Shown: positions 23,357 to 31,260 of the stretch, in pieces
Layout of the letters: each line of letters opens with the position of its first letter
How positions within the stretch are numbered: position 1 is the first letter of the stretch
The notes under the pieces: generated by a model
What the model was told of the DNA's origin: nothing
Seen by the model: the letters and a program-made list of their open reading frames with translations, nothing else
The model's database searches: none
Position numbers and translations under genes: made by a program
Origin: Stenotrophomonas maltophilia
Lineage (GTDB): Bacteria; Pseudomonadota; Gammaproteobacteria; Xanthomonadales; Xanthomonadaceae
Assembly (NCBI RefSeq): GCF_002799245.1
Contig: NZ_NEQV01000004.1
Coordinates: 434,001 to 498,000, forward strand
Length of the DNA stretch: 64,000 nucleotides
Reading direction: 5' to 3'

Positions 23357-26089
23357 ATGCCAAACAACATTGACACCCGCAACCTGGACGCCACTGCCGG
23401 CGCGGTGTTCTTTGCTGTCGGACGCGGCACCGAAGGCGGTGGATCGTCGTACCACCTCAGCATTGCCGGCATCACCAGGAACTTGAACGAGCCGCAATGG
23501 GGCACGGTCAGCGCGGTGAGGGACAACAGCGGCTATTCGCTGGGCACCATCCAGGTGGATTTCGGCCAACGTGGCGAGTGGCCGCTGGGCGCGACTGAAG
23601 AGCGCAAACTGAAGCCGGGCGAGACAACGTATGTCGATGGGGTCATCGGCCAGGCCAGCGCCTACGCCAAGGCACACAACCTGCCCTTCACGCATGACCG
23701 CGCCGATCTGCGTGCGGATCTGCTCAGCCACGGCAACGGTGAGGGAAAGCGCTCGTCCATCCGGTTCATCGATGCACCGACGCGCGACAGCATCAATGCC
23801 TGGGCCGGCTCGCCGGAAGGCAAGCAGTGGATCCACACGCACATCGATTACCCGCAGGTGCGCAATGCAACGCATATCGCCATGACCATGCTGGACAAGC
23901 ATGGCAGCGGCATTGCCGAGGACAAGCGCTTCGAAGCCATCGCGTTGATCGCCAAGACCGCCAACCAGCTGCCGGGCCGGTTGGATGGCCTGGAAGCAGT
24001 GCTCAAGCGCGGGGGGGATTACCAGGATCTGCGCGATCAGGCCACCGCGATCCGCCATCGCACTCCTTCCTATGCCGGGTTGGCCGCTGCCGACGTCGCA
24101 GCAGGTTATGAAGATGCCTATGCGCAGCACTCCGCCGAAATGGACCGCGCGCACCTGAAGGTCGGAAGCCGCGATTTCGCGCCCGCCACCGAAGGCAGCG
24201 ATCCTGATATCCGCGTTGCGCTGCAGCAGGCACGTTCGCACCACGCCGGCGGGAGTGCACAGGTCCTGAAGGAAGGTTCCAGCGGCCGCGCGGTGGAAAA
24301 GCTGGAGCACAACCTGCACACGCTGGGCTATGGCGGCGCAGGCGCGCAGGCCATCCATCCCGACCGGCAGTTCGATGCGGCCACCCGGCAGGCCGTCGAA
24401 GCCTTCCAGCGCGATCATGGGCTGACCCCGGTGGATGGCAAGGCCGGGCCGGCCACGCTGAGCGCGATCGATCGCGAGGCGCGTGGGCTGCAACGCGACA
24501 TGGCAGCGCTGGGTCTGACCGATGCACACGGTAAAGCGATCACCGCCGATGGTTACCTGGGGGCTGGCAGCCAGCACGCTCTCAACACCTTCCAGCAGCG
24601 GCACCATCTGCCGGCCACCGGCATGGCCGACGCCGGCACGCGCGGTGCGCTCCAGGCCGAAGCGGCACAGCACCGACCTGCAACGCCGGCACCGGCCGCG
24701 CCCGCTGCACCGGCCGCTGCACCCGCACCCGAACGTCACAGTGGACCGGCCGCAGCCGCCGCACCCGGCGGCCAGCGCATCTCGGTCGTGGAGCCGTTCG
24801 GCAATGGCGGCAGCAACCGCACCTTGCGCCACGGCATCAGCGGCGAAGAAGCGTTCCGCGAACTGAAGATCCACCACCCCAACACCAACGCGGCTGCCGT
24901 ACGCGCGGGTGATGCCAGCCGGGTCGACCGCAGTGCGGAAATGGTCGAGGGCGAGCTGGAGGCCGTGCGCAGGCGCGGCGACGTCAACGGTATTCCGCTG
25001 GTGCAGAAGGACCTGATCCTGACCGACCGGTCAGGCGGGCGCAGTCTGATGGTTCCCAGTCCCGTCGCCGGTTACGTCAAGCTCAACAACGACGGCACCA
25101 ACTCGATCAGCATCTACAGCCATCCGCTCGACGATGCGCGCCGCGAGCTGGTAGGCCAGGTGCTGCACGGCGAGCGCGGATCCATTCCGTACAAGAACGG
25201 GGACTTCGTGGAGTACGGCGCGCCGCTGGTGCGGCAGTCGGACGTGGGCTCGCCGGGTGCCGTGCATGCGCACATCGAGGTCGAGCCGGATCAGTATCGG
25301 CGCTATCTGGGCGACATCCTCAACGACCGCATCACCCTGGGCGGCAAGGTGCAGGCGCAGGGGCCCGAGGCCGCACAGGCCGCACGCAGCGCGCAGCAGG
25401 CGCCGATGGCCGATGGCGTGCTGAAGCAGGGCGAGCGCGGCGATGAGGTCAAGGCATTGCAGGGCAAGCTGGCCGCGCTGGGTTATGCCGGGGCCGATGG
25501 CCGGCCGCTGCATGCCGATGGCGTGTATGGCAAGGACACGCTCGCAGCGGTCAAGCAGTTCCAGGCCAACAACGGCCTGGACGACGATGGCAAGGCTGGC
25601 CGGAAGACCCTGGCGCAGGTCGACGCCCCCGACGCGGTGAAGGCCGCTACCCAGTCGGCGGCACCGGCCCGGGCCGAACCTGCGGCGCCGGCCAGCATGC
25701 GTGACCCCGGGCATGCCGACAACGCGCGTTTCGGCCAGGCCCTGGACAAGCTGCAGGCGCTGGAGCAGCAGCGCGCCCAGGCTGGCCTGAAGCCGCTGTT
25801 CGCCAACCCGCAGGAAGCCGAGCGTGCGGCCGGCCAGCTGGCCTACGAAAGCAAGGTGTCCGGCATGCGCCAGATCGACCACGTCGTGGCCCGTCCCGAC
25901 GGCACCGGCCTGTTCGCGGTGCAGGGCGAGCCGGGTGATCCGGCGGCGCAGCGGACCTTCGTCGACCGCCAGCAGGCGGTATCGCAGTCGGTCGAGGCCA
26001 GCAGCCGGCAGAGCGAAGCGCTGGACAGCCAGTTCAACCAGCGTGCGCAGGAACAGCAGCAGGAACAGGTGCGCAGCCGCGGGTTGTAA
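23357..26089 (+). CDS. multidomain peptidoglycan-targeting type IV secretion effector (XVIPCD, X-Tfe)
   Basis: The protein has 910 residues. Residues 1-270 are a muramidase-like but unassigned domain (NSGYSLGTIQVDFGQ). Peptidoglycan-binding repeats follow at about 301-375, with a weaker one at 376-440. After a Pro/Ala linker comes an M23-like beta domain (about 560-655) that keeps HAH at 637-639 but lacks an obvious first zinc motif. A third binding repeat lies at about 688-758. The C-terminal 120 residues (from about 781) match XVIPCD: ADNARFGQALDKL, then IDHVVARPDGTGLFAVQGEPGD, then a Gln-rich tail. XVIPCDs dock effectors to VirD4 of the antibacterial type IV system, which is not in this window. 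The probable immunity gene is directly upstream. Confidence 0.85.
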   Translation: MPNNIDTRNLDATAGAVFFAVGRGTEGGGSSYHLSIAGITRNLNEPQWGTVSAVRDNSGYSLGTIQVDFGQRGEWPLGATEERKLKPGETTYVDGVIGQASAYAKAHNLPFTHDRADLRADLLSHGNGEGKRSSIRFIDAPTRDSINAWAGSPEGKQWIHTHIDYPQVRNATHIAMTMLDKHGSGIAEDKRFEAIALIAKTANQLPGRLDGLEAVLKRGGDYQDLRDQATAIRHRTPSYAGLAAADVAAGYEDAYAQHSAEMDRAHLKVGSRDFAPATEGSDPDIRVALQQARSHHAGGSAQVLKEGSSGRAVEKLEHNLHTLGYGGAGAQAIHPDRQFDAATRQAVEAFQRDHGLTPVDGKAGPATLSAIDREARGLQRDMAALGLTDAHGKAITADGYLGAGSQHALNTFQQRHHLPATGMADAGTRGALQAEAAQHRPATPAPAAPAAPAAAPAPERHSGPAAAAAPGGQRISVVEPFGNGGSNRTLRHGISGEEAFRELKIHHPNTNAAAVRAGDASRVDRSAEMVEGELEAVRRRGDVNGIPLVQKDLILTDRSGGRSLMVPSPVAGYVKLNNDGTNSISIYSHPLDDARRELVGQVLHGERGSIPYKNGDFVEYGAPLVRQSDVGSPGAVHAHIEVEPDQYRRYLGDILNDRITLGGKVQAQGPEAAQAARSAQQAPMADGVLKQGERGDEVKALQGKLAALGYAGADGRPLHADGVYGKDTLAAVKQFQANNGLDDDGKAGRKTLAQVDAPDAVKAATQSAAPARAEPAAPASMRDPGHADNARFGQALDKLQALEQQRAQAGLKPLFANPQEAERAAGQLAYESKVSGMRQIDHVVARPDGTGLFAVQGEPGDPAAQRTFVDRQQAVSQSVEASSRQSEALDSQFNQRAQEQQQEQVRSRGL

Positions 26090-26102
26090 GCCACGCGGCG
26101 TC

Positions 26103-26126
26103 CCGGGGCCGGTCGGCCGGCCCCGG
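26103..26126. terminator. hairpin after the effector gene
   Basis: CCGGGGCCGG and CCGGCCCCGG form a perfect 10-bp stem with a TCGG tetraloop, 14 bp after the effector stop. A T-run is missing; it may act as a transcript-end stabiliser. Confidence 0.5.
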
Positions 26127-26205
26127 AGCCACCCGCCGCCATTCAGCCGTCCGGTGTAAACTATTGATCTCACTGGCAATGCCAGTCTCCACGATCAACA
26201 CGCCG

Positions 26206-27210
26206 ATGACGTCCGCCACCGCCCGTTACGCCGATTCCCTGCGCCTGTCCGTTGCCCCGATGATGGACTGGACCGATCGCCATTGCCGCGTGTTCCATCG
26301 CGTGCTGGCACCGGGTGTGCGCCTGTACACGGAAATGGTGCACGCCAACGCGGTCATCCACGGTGATCGCGAGCGCCTGCTCGGCTTCGACCGCAGCGAG
26401 CAGCCGCTGGCGCTGCAGCTGGGTGGCAGCGACCCGGCGCTGCTGGCGCAGGCCGCGCGCATCGCTGCCGACTGGGGCTACGACGAGGTCAACCTCAACT
26501 GTGGCTGCCCGTCCGACCGCGTGCAGGCCGGGCGCTTCGGCGCCTGCCTGATGCGCGAGCCGGTACTGGTGGCCGACTGCGTGGCGGCGATGGTCGATGC
26601 CGTCGGGATTCCGGTGACGGTGAAGTGCCGCCTGGGCGTGGATGAGGACAACGACTACGACGTGTTCGCCGCTTTCGTCGACCGCCAGGTCGCAGCCGGT
26701 GCCGCGATGGTGGTGGTGCATGCGCGCAACGCGTGGCTGAAGGGCCTGTCGCCGAAGGAGAACCGCGAGGTTCCGCCGCTGAAGTACGACTGGGCCTACC
26801 GCCTGAAGCAGGAGCGCCCGGCGCTGCCGGTGGTGCTCAACGGCGGCCTGGCCAGCATCGAGGCGGTGCAGGCGCAGGCTGCGCACGTCGATGGCGTGAT
26901 GCTGGGCCGCGCGGCCTACCACGACCCCTACCTGCTGCATCAGCTGGAGGCGCTGCAGACCGGCGCCCCGCTGCAGGCCCGCGGCGACCTTCTGCGCGCG
27001 CTGCGCCCCTATGTGGAAGCGCGCCTGGGCGAGGGCCTGGCGCTGAAGCACATCACCCGCCACCTGCTCGGCCTGTTCCACGGCCAGCCCGGTGGCCGCG
27101 CATTCCGCCAGGTGCTGAGCGAGGGCGCACACCGCCCGGGCGCCGGTTGGAGCCTGGTCGAGCAGGCGCTGGCAGTGACCGAACGCGACGCCGATCGCGC
27201 TGCCGCGTGA
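26206..27210 (+). CDS. dusA: tRNA-dihydrouridine(20/20a) synthase DusA
   Basis: DusA is an FMN enzyme that reduces U20/U20a in tRNA D-loops. The sequence shows the family opening SVAPMMDWTDRHCR, QLGGSDP, the catalytic Cys in NLNCGCPSDRVQAG, VKCRLGVD, HARNAWLKGLSPKENR and the FMN-phosphate region NGGLAS followed by GVMLGRA. The product is 334 residues from ATG 26206; upstream in-frame starts at 26179 and 26164 are possible. dusA is a known prophage insertion site elsewhere, but the gene is intact here. Confidence 0.93.
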   Translation: MTSATARYADSLRLSVAPMMDWTDRHCRVFHRVLAPGVRLYTEMVHANAVIHGDRERLLGFDRSEQPLALQLGGSDPALLAQAARIAADWGYDEVNLNCGCPSDRVQAGRFGACLMREPVLVADCVAAMVDAVGIPVTVKCRLGVDEDNDYDVFAAFVDRQVAAGAAMVVVHARNAWLKGLSPKENREVPPLKYDWAYRLKQERPALPVVLNGGLASIEAVQAQAAHVDGVMLGRAAYHDPYLLHQLEALQTGAPLQARGDLLRALRPYVEARLGEGLALKHITRHLLGLFHGQPGGRAFRQVLSEGAHRPGAGWSLVEQALAVTERDADRAAA

Positions 27211-27257
27211 CCTACGTCACATTCCTGACTTGACACGACGCGGCAATTGGTCCCGAA

Positions 27258-27275
27258 TGTTCACCTAGCTGAACA
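27258..27275. promoter_or_regulatory. operator-like dyad TGTTCA-N6-TGAACA
   Basis: Positions 27257-27276 read ATGTTCA, six bases, TGAACAT: a 7-bp perfect inverted repeat between dusA and the phoPQ operon. It is a good dimeric-regulator site by form; the cognate regulator is unknown. Confidence 0.45.
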
Positions 27276-27330
27276 TCGCGGGGCAGCGGCCGGAAAAGTT
27301 CAGACCGGATTCACTGCCCCAAACCAAGAA

Positions 27331-27349
27331 TTTGCAAAGGATTTGTAAA
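27331..27349 (+). promoter_or_regulatory. direct repeat resembling an OmpR/PhoP-type binding site
   Basis: TTTGCAAA (27331-27338) and TTTGTAAA (27342-27349) repeat with an 11-bp period, the spacing used by winged-helix response regulators. It lies upstream of the phoPQ operon and could mediate autoregulation. Confidence 0.5.
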
Positions 27350-27387
27350 GCGCCGGGCCCGAAACCCGGCATCCGGATTTACGACTT

Positions 27388-27416
27388 TTGAACGAATCGC
27401 CGTGCTCGGCTAGGAT
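27388..27416 (+). promoter_or_regulatory. candidate promoter of the PepSY-phoP-phoQ operon
   Basis: TTGAAC (27388-27393) and TAGGAT (27411-27416) are spaced 17 bp. The expected start at about 27423 would put the ATG at 27424 at the very 5' end of the mRNA. No Shine-Dalgarno is visible there, which fits a leaderless message. Confidence 0.55.
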
Positions 27417-27423
27417 CGCATCG

Positions 27424-27798
27424 ATGTCTTCCGCTTCCCTCCATTGCCGCATTGCCCTGGCCACCTGCGTTGTGCTGGCGGCTGCGCCGCTGTCGTCGGC
27501 GCTGGCACAGCAGCCGCCGCGTGGTGAGCAGGGGCGTGCGGAGATGATGGATCGAGGCGAGCGTGGCAACCGTGGCGACGAGCGTTCGCTGTCCGATGCC
27601 GTGCGCCGCGTGCAGCGCACCACGGGTGGCCACATCCTCGGTGCCGAGCGCGTGCCGTTCGATGGTCGTGATATCAACCGGGTGAAGTACATGGACGACC
27701 GGGGCCGGGTCCGCTACATGGACGACCCCGCCCCGTCGCGTTCACAGCCGCGCACGCCGCGGTCGGATATGTCATCACTACGCGGCGATAACCCCTGA
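27424..27798 (+). CDS. small exported PepSY-like protein upstream of phoPQ
   Basis: The 124-residue precursor has a signal peptide ending ALA-QQ (about residue 29). A PepSY-like core follows: SLSDAVRRVQRTTGGHILGA, then RVKYMDDRGRVRYMDD. PepSY-type periplasmic proteins commonly regulate neighbouring sensor kinases or proteases. It is 73 bp upstream of the response regulator on the same strand, so a role in PhoQ signalling is plausible but untested. The start is chosen from the promoter position and the signal peptide. Confidence 0.65.
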   Translation: MSSASLHCRIALATCVVLAAAPLSSALAQQPPRGEQGRAEMMDRGERGNRGDERSLSDAVRRVQRTTGGHILGAERVPFDGRDINRVKYMDDRGRVRYMDDPAPSRSQPRTPRSDMSSLRGDNP

Positions 27799-27871
27799 AC
27801 AGGGATAGTTGCCGCTATCAACCCGTACCCCACAGGCCTCCGGGCCACACCCAGGACACTAGGGAGAGTTC

Positions 27872-28555
27872 ATGCGTATCCTTCTGGTCGAAGACGAAGC
27901 CCCGCTGCGTGAGACCCTGGCAGCCCGGCTCAAGCGCGAAGGCTTTGCCGTCGATGCTGCGCAGGACGGCGAGGAAGGCCTCTACATGGGGCGCGAAGTT
28001 CCGTTCGATGTCGGCATCATCGACCTCGGCCTGCCCAAGATGTCGGGCATGGAGCTGATCAAGGCCCTGCGTGACGAAGGCAAGAAGTTCCCGGTGCTGA
28101 TCCTGACCGCGCGTTCGAGCTGGCAGGACAAGGTCGAGGGCCTGAAGCAGGGCGCCGACGATTACCTGGTCAAGCCGTTCCACGTCGAAGAACTGCTGGC
28201 CCGCGTCAACGCGCTGCTGCGCCGCGCCGCCGGCTGGAGCAAGCCGACCCTGGAATGCGGCCCGGTCGCCCTGGACCTCGCTGCGCAGACCGTCAGCGTG
28301 GCCGGCAGCAATGTCGACCTGACCAGCTACGAGTACAAGGTGCTGGAGTACCTGATGATGCATGCCGGTGAACTGGTCTCCAAGGCCGACCTCACCGAGC
28401 ACATCTACCAGCAGGACTTCGACCGCGACTCGAACGTGCTGGAAGTCTTCATCGGCCGCCTGCGCAAGAAGCTGGACCCGGATGGCGAACTGAAGCCGAT
28501 CGAGACCGTGCGCGGTCGCGGCTACCGTTTCGCGATCCCGCGCAACGAGGGCTGA
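27872..28555 (+). CDS. phoP: two-component response regulator PhoP
   Basis: This 227-residue OmpR-class regulator has a receiver domain (residues 1-120, MRILLVEDEAPLRETLA, phospho-Asp in GIIDLGLP near residue 51, Lys in DYLVKPF). A winged-helix DNA-binding domain follows (about 130-225, TSYEYKVLEYLMMHAGELVSK, then VRGRGYRF). AGGGAGAG precedes the ATG. It pairs with the kinase 25 bp downstream. Neighbours and sequence fit PhoP, the regulator of envelope and cationic-peptide resistance in xanthomonads. Confidence 0.9.
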   Translation: MRILLVEDEAPLRETLAARLKREGFAVDAAQDGEEGLYMGREVPFDVGIIDLGLPKMSGMELIKALRDEGKKFPVLILTARSSWQDKVEGLKQGADDYLVKPFHVEELLARVNALLRRAAGWSKPTLECGPVALDLAAQTVSVAGSNVDLTSYEYKVLEYLMMHAGELVSKADLTEHIYQQDFDRDSNVLEVFIGRLRKKLDPDGELKPIETVRGRGYRFAIPRNEG

Positions 28556-28580
28556 GCCGGCTCACCCTGGCGATAACACG

Positions 28581-30005
28581 ATGTCCGGCCGTCTGTGGTT
28601 CTTCCGACGCTGGCGGCCGCGCTCACTGCAGGCGCGCCAGATGCTCGCCGCGTCCGTGGGCCTGGTTGCGTTCCTGGCCCTGGCCGGTTACGCGCTCGAC
28701 GCCGCCTTCGCCGATACGGCGAAGGCGAACCTGCGTGAGCGCCTGAAGAATTACGCCACCTCCTACGCGGCCGGCATCGACTTCACCCGCGACCGCTCGC
28801 TGTACATCCGCGAGCAGCCGCCGGATTCGCGCTTCGATGTGCCCGGCAGTGGCCTGTACCTGCAGGTGGTGATGCCGCACGGCAAGGGCAATTCGATGTC
28901 CGCCGAAGGCCCGATGCTGCCCACCGTTGGCGGCGGCCTGCTGGCACCGCGCCAGGAAGTGTTCGAAGGCCCGCTGCCGATGATCCAGATCGATGGCAGC
29001 CAGGGCTCGGTGTACCGCTATGGCCTGGGCCTGGTGTGGGGCGCCGACGCCGACCCCGCCACTGAATTCCCCTACACCATCTATGTGATGGAAGACTCGC
29101 GCGCGCTGGGTGCACAGCTGCGCGTGTTCCGTGGCCGCGTCTGGTTCTACCTGGGTGGCATCGGCCTGATCCTGTTGCTGCTGCAGACCGTCATCCTGCA
29201 GTGGAGCCTGCGACCGCTGCGCCGCGTGATCACCGAGCTGACCAAGGTGCAGCGCGGCGAGACCGAGCGCATGAGCGAGCGCCACCCGCGTGAGCTGGAA
29301 CCGCTGACCGACAGCATCAACGCCTTCATCGAGAGCGAACGCGAGAACCTCGAACGCCAGCGCAACACCCTGGCCGACCTCGCGCACAGCCTGAAGACGC
29401 CGATTGCGGTGCTGCGCACGCAGATGGACAGCGGCGCCGACGACAGCGCGCTGCGCGAAGAACTGGACGTGCAGCTGCAACGCATGAACAACCTGGTCTC
29501 GTACCAGCTGGCACGCGCGGCGTCGTCGGGCCACAAGCTGTTCTCCGCGCCGCTGCCGATCGAGTCCAATGCCGAGGAAATCGTGCGCGGCCTGGAAAAG
29601 GTCTACGCCTCCAAGGGCGTGCTGTGCGAATTCGATATCGACCCGGCGGCACGCTTCCACGGCGAACCGGGCGACCTGCAGGAACTGCTCGGCAACCTGC
29701 TGGAGAACGCCTTCAAATGGGCCAACCGCCGCGTGCTGCTGACCACGCAGCCGCTGCCGGCACCGAACGCGCGCCGCGCCGGCCTGCTGCTGGCGGTGGA
29801 CGACGATGGCCCGGGCATTGCCCCGGACGACATCGGCAAGGTGCTGCAGCGTGGCGTGCGTGGCGATGAGCGCGTGCAGGGCCACGGCATCGGCCTGTCG
29901 ATCGTGCAGGACCTGATCAAGGATTACCGCGGCGAACTGACCGTGGGCCGTTCCGCCGAACTGGGTGGCGCCCGCTTCGAGGTGCGCCTGCCGCCGGGGC
30001 CCTAG
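28581..30005 (+). CDS. phoQ: sensor histidine kinase PhoQ
   Basis: This 474-residue inner-membrane kinase has two membrane segments (about residues 21-43 and 193-213) flanking a periplasmic sensor domain. HAMP follows (LRPLRRVITELTKVQRGETERM), then the H-box LADLAHSLKTPIAVLR, N-box LLGNLLENAFKWA, and G-boxes DDDGPGI and GHGIGLSI. The catalytic parts are intact. It forms an operon with phoP and the PepSY-like gene. A SMAG palindrome pair begins 14 bp after its stop. Confidence 0.88.
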   Translation: MSGRLWFFRRWRPRSLQARQMLAASVGLVAFLALAGYALDAAFADTAKANLRERLKNYATSYAAGIDFTRDRSLYIREQPPDSRFDVPGSGLYLQVVMPHGKGNSMSAEGPMLPTVGGGLLAPRQEVFEGPLPMIQIDGSQGSVYRYGLGLVWGADADPATEFPYTIYVMEDSRALGAQLRVFRGRVWFYLGGIGLILLLLQTVILQWSLRPLRRVITELTKVQRGETERMSERHPRELEPLTDSINAFIESERENLERQRNTLADLAHSLKTPIAVLRTQMDSGADDSALREELDVQLQRMNNLVSYQLARAASSGHKLFSAPLPIESNAEEIVRGLEKVYASKGVLCEFDIDPAARFHGEPGDLQELLGNLLENAFKWANRRVLLTTQPLPAPNARRAGLLLAVDDDGPGIAPDDIGKVLQRGVRGDERVQGHGIGLSIVQDLIKDYRGELTVGRSAELGGARFEVRLPPGP

Positions 30006-30018
30006 GCCTCCGCAATCG

Positions 30019-30079
30019 GCAGTGCCGGCCGCTGGCCGGCACCCTCACGATTTCTGCCGGCCAGCGGCCGGCACTACCG
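30019..30079. repeat. SMAG-type REP pair (inverted)
   Basis: Two copies of the palindrome GCCGGCCGCTGGCCGGC face each other, and the right copy carries the diagnostic GTAG (read on the minus strand). Facing pairs of this element are characteristic of S. maltophilia. The pair separates convergent phoQ and mtfA, and its GTAG supplies the mtfA stop codon. Confidence 0.85.
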
Positions 30080-30865
30080 TCTTTCGAACGCCGGTGGCTC
30101 GCCGTAGAACCGCCGCAGCTGCGCAGCCACCTCCGGCAACGCCTGCCGCAGCAGATCCGGGGCCGAGAAGTGGTATTCGCTGGCCACCGCGAAGAACTCT
30201 TCCGGCGCTTCGGCCGCATACGGATCGATCAGCGTTTCTTCACCTGCATCCACCTGCGCACAGAAGGCGTCATAGGCGCGCTGGAAGGTGGCCGCCCACT
30301 CGCGCTGCCACTCGCGCGGCAGCGGCGGTGTGCCGTCCATCGCGCCATCCAGCGCATCCAGCTTGTGCACCATCTCGTGCACCGCCACGCAGTAGCCCTC
30401 GTGCGGTGCGGCCAGGTCGGCCTGCACGTCGGCCCAGGACAGGATCAACGGCCCGCTGTCCCACGACTCGCCGATCAGCTCGTCATCCCACTCGTGCAGC
30501 ACGCCAGCGGCATCCATGTGGCTGCGGTGCACGCGGAAGGCATCGGGGTAGACGATCAGCTGCGACCAGCCTTCCAGCCCTACCTGGCCGAACTCCAGCA
30601 GCGGCAGGCAGCACAGCGCGGCCAGCAGCACGCCGTCGCCGGCCTGCAGCTGCAGCTCACCGATCGGGGTAATGGTCTTTTCATGCAGGAAGCGCGTGGC
30701 CAGCACGCGCAGGCGCGCGCGGCGTTCGTCGTCCAGACCGTGCAGCCAGGCCGCGCGGCGGCAGGCGTCTTCCCAAAGTGCATCGTCGATCGGCCGCGGC
30801 GCGGGCCGCAGCCACTGCAGCAACGACTTGATCAGCGGAACATTCCCGGCAGGTAGCTGTGCCAC
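30074..30865 (-). CDS. mtfA: zinc-dependent peptidase MtfA
   Basis: MtfA-family cytoplasmic aminopeptidase; in E. coli it binds Mlc and so affects glucose uptake. The 263-residue protein has the HEMVHKLD zinc motif (about residue 160), with the third ligand expected in the EEFFAVASEYHF stretch, and the family segment LIVYPDAFRVHRSHMDAAGV. The start is a GTG at 30865, overlapping the end of the small secreted-protein gene by 34 bp, which suggests coupling. The TAG stop lies inside the GTAG of the SMAG element. Confidence 0.85.
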   Translation of the reverse strand: MAQLPAGNVPLIKSLLQWLRPAPRPIDDALWEDACRRAAWLHGLDDERRARLRVLATRFLHEKTITPIGELQLQAGDGVLLAALCCLPLLEFGQVGLEGWSQLIVYPDAFRVHRSHMDAAGVLHEWDDELIGESWDSGPLILSWADVQADLAAPHEGYCVAVHEMVHKLDALDGAMDGTPPLPREWQREWAATFQRAYDAFCAQVDAGEETLIDPYAAEAPEEFFAVASEYHFSAPDLLRQALPEVAAQLRRFYGEPPAFERR

Positions 30866-31125
30866 TTCGGCGCGCGGATGCGCTGCAGCACGTCGTCGTC
30901 GCTGCCACCGCCACCGGTGCTGGTGGCACTGCTGGCCGCCGGGCGCACCGCTGCCGGCTTGGTGGTGGCGGCCGAGGCGGTCGCGGTCGGCGCGCGCTGC
31001 GAGGCGGCATCACCGTTGGAGGACACGCAGGCGCCACGGCTGTCGTCCAGCGCTGCCGTCGCAGACGCCGCGAAGGGCATCATCAGCAGGATCAGGCAAT
31101 GGGCATAACGGCGCATTGACGACAT
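30832..31125 (-). CDS. small secreted protein of unknown function
   Basis: A protein of about 97 residues (94 if the ATG at 31116 is used) with a signal peptide (YAHCLILLMMPFAASATA). An Ala/Thr/Ser-rich low-complexity stretch follows, then a conserved-looking end, DDDVLQRIRAPKWHSYLPGMFR without its last residues repeated elsewhere. It overlaps mtfA by 34 bp on the same strand. No family is recognised, and the linker composition suggests a spacer or cell-wall-spanning role. Confidence 0.5.
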   Translation of the reverse strand: MSSMRRYAHCLILLMMPFAASATAALDDSRGACVSSNGDAASQRAPTATASAATTKPAAVRPAASSATSTGGGGSDDDVLQRIRAPKWHSYLPGMFR

Positions 31126-31260
31126 CCACGTTAAGGGAGGGTGAGTTCCCGATTCTAGCCCGAACCCGGCGCCGCGTTGGAAGCCCCTGCGGAACCCAGC
31201 GTGGCGGGCGTCACTGGCGGCTTTCCCGCATAATTCCTTCCTGACTTCGTGGAAGCTGCC

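Noticed and set aside
24003-24527. Antisense Arg/Ala-rich frames inside the effector gene
   Set aside because: Composition artefact; the plus-strand effector has recognisable domains throughout.
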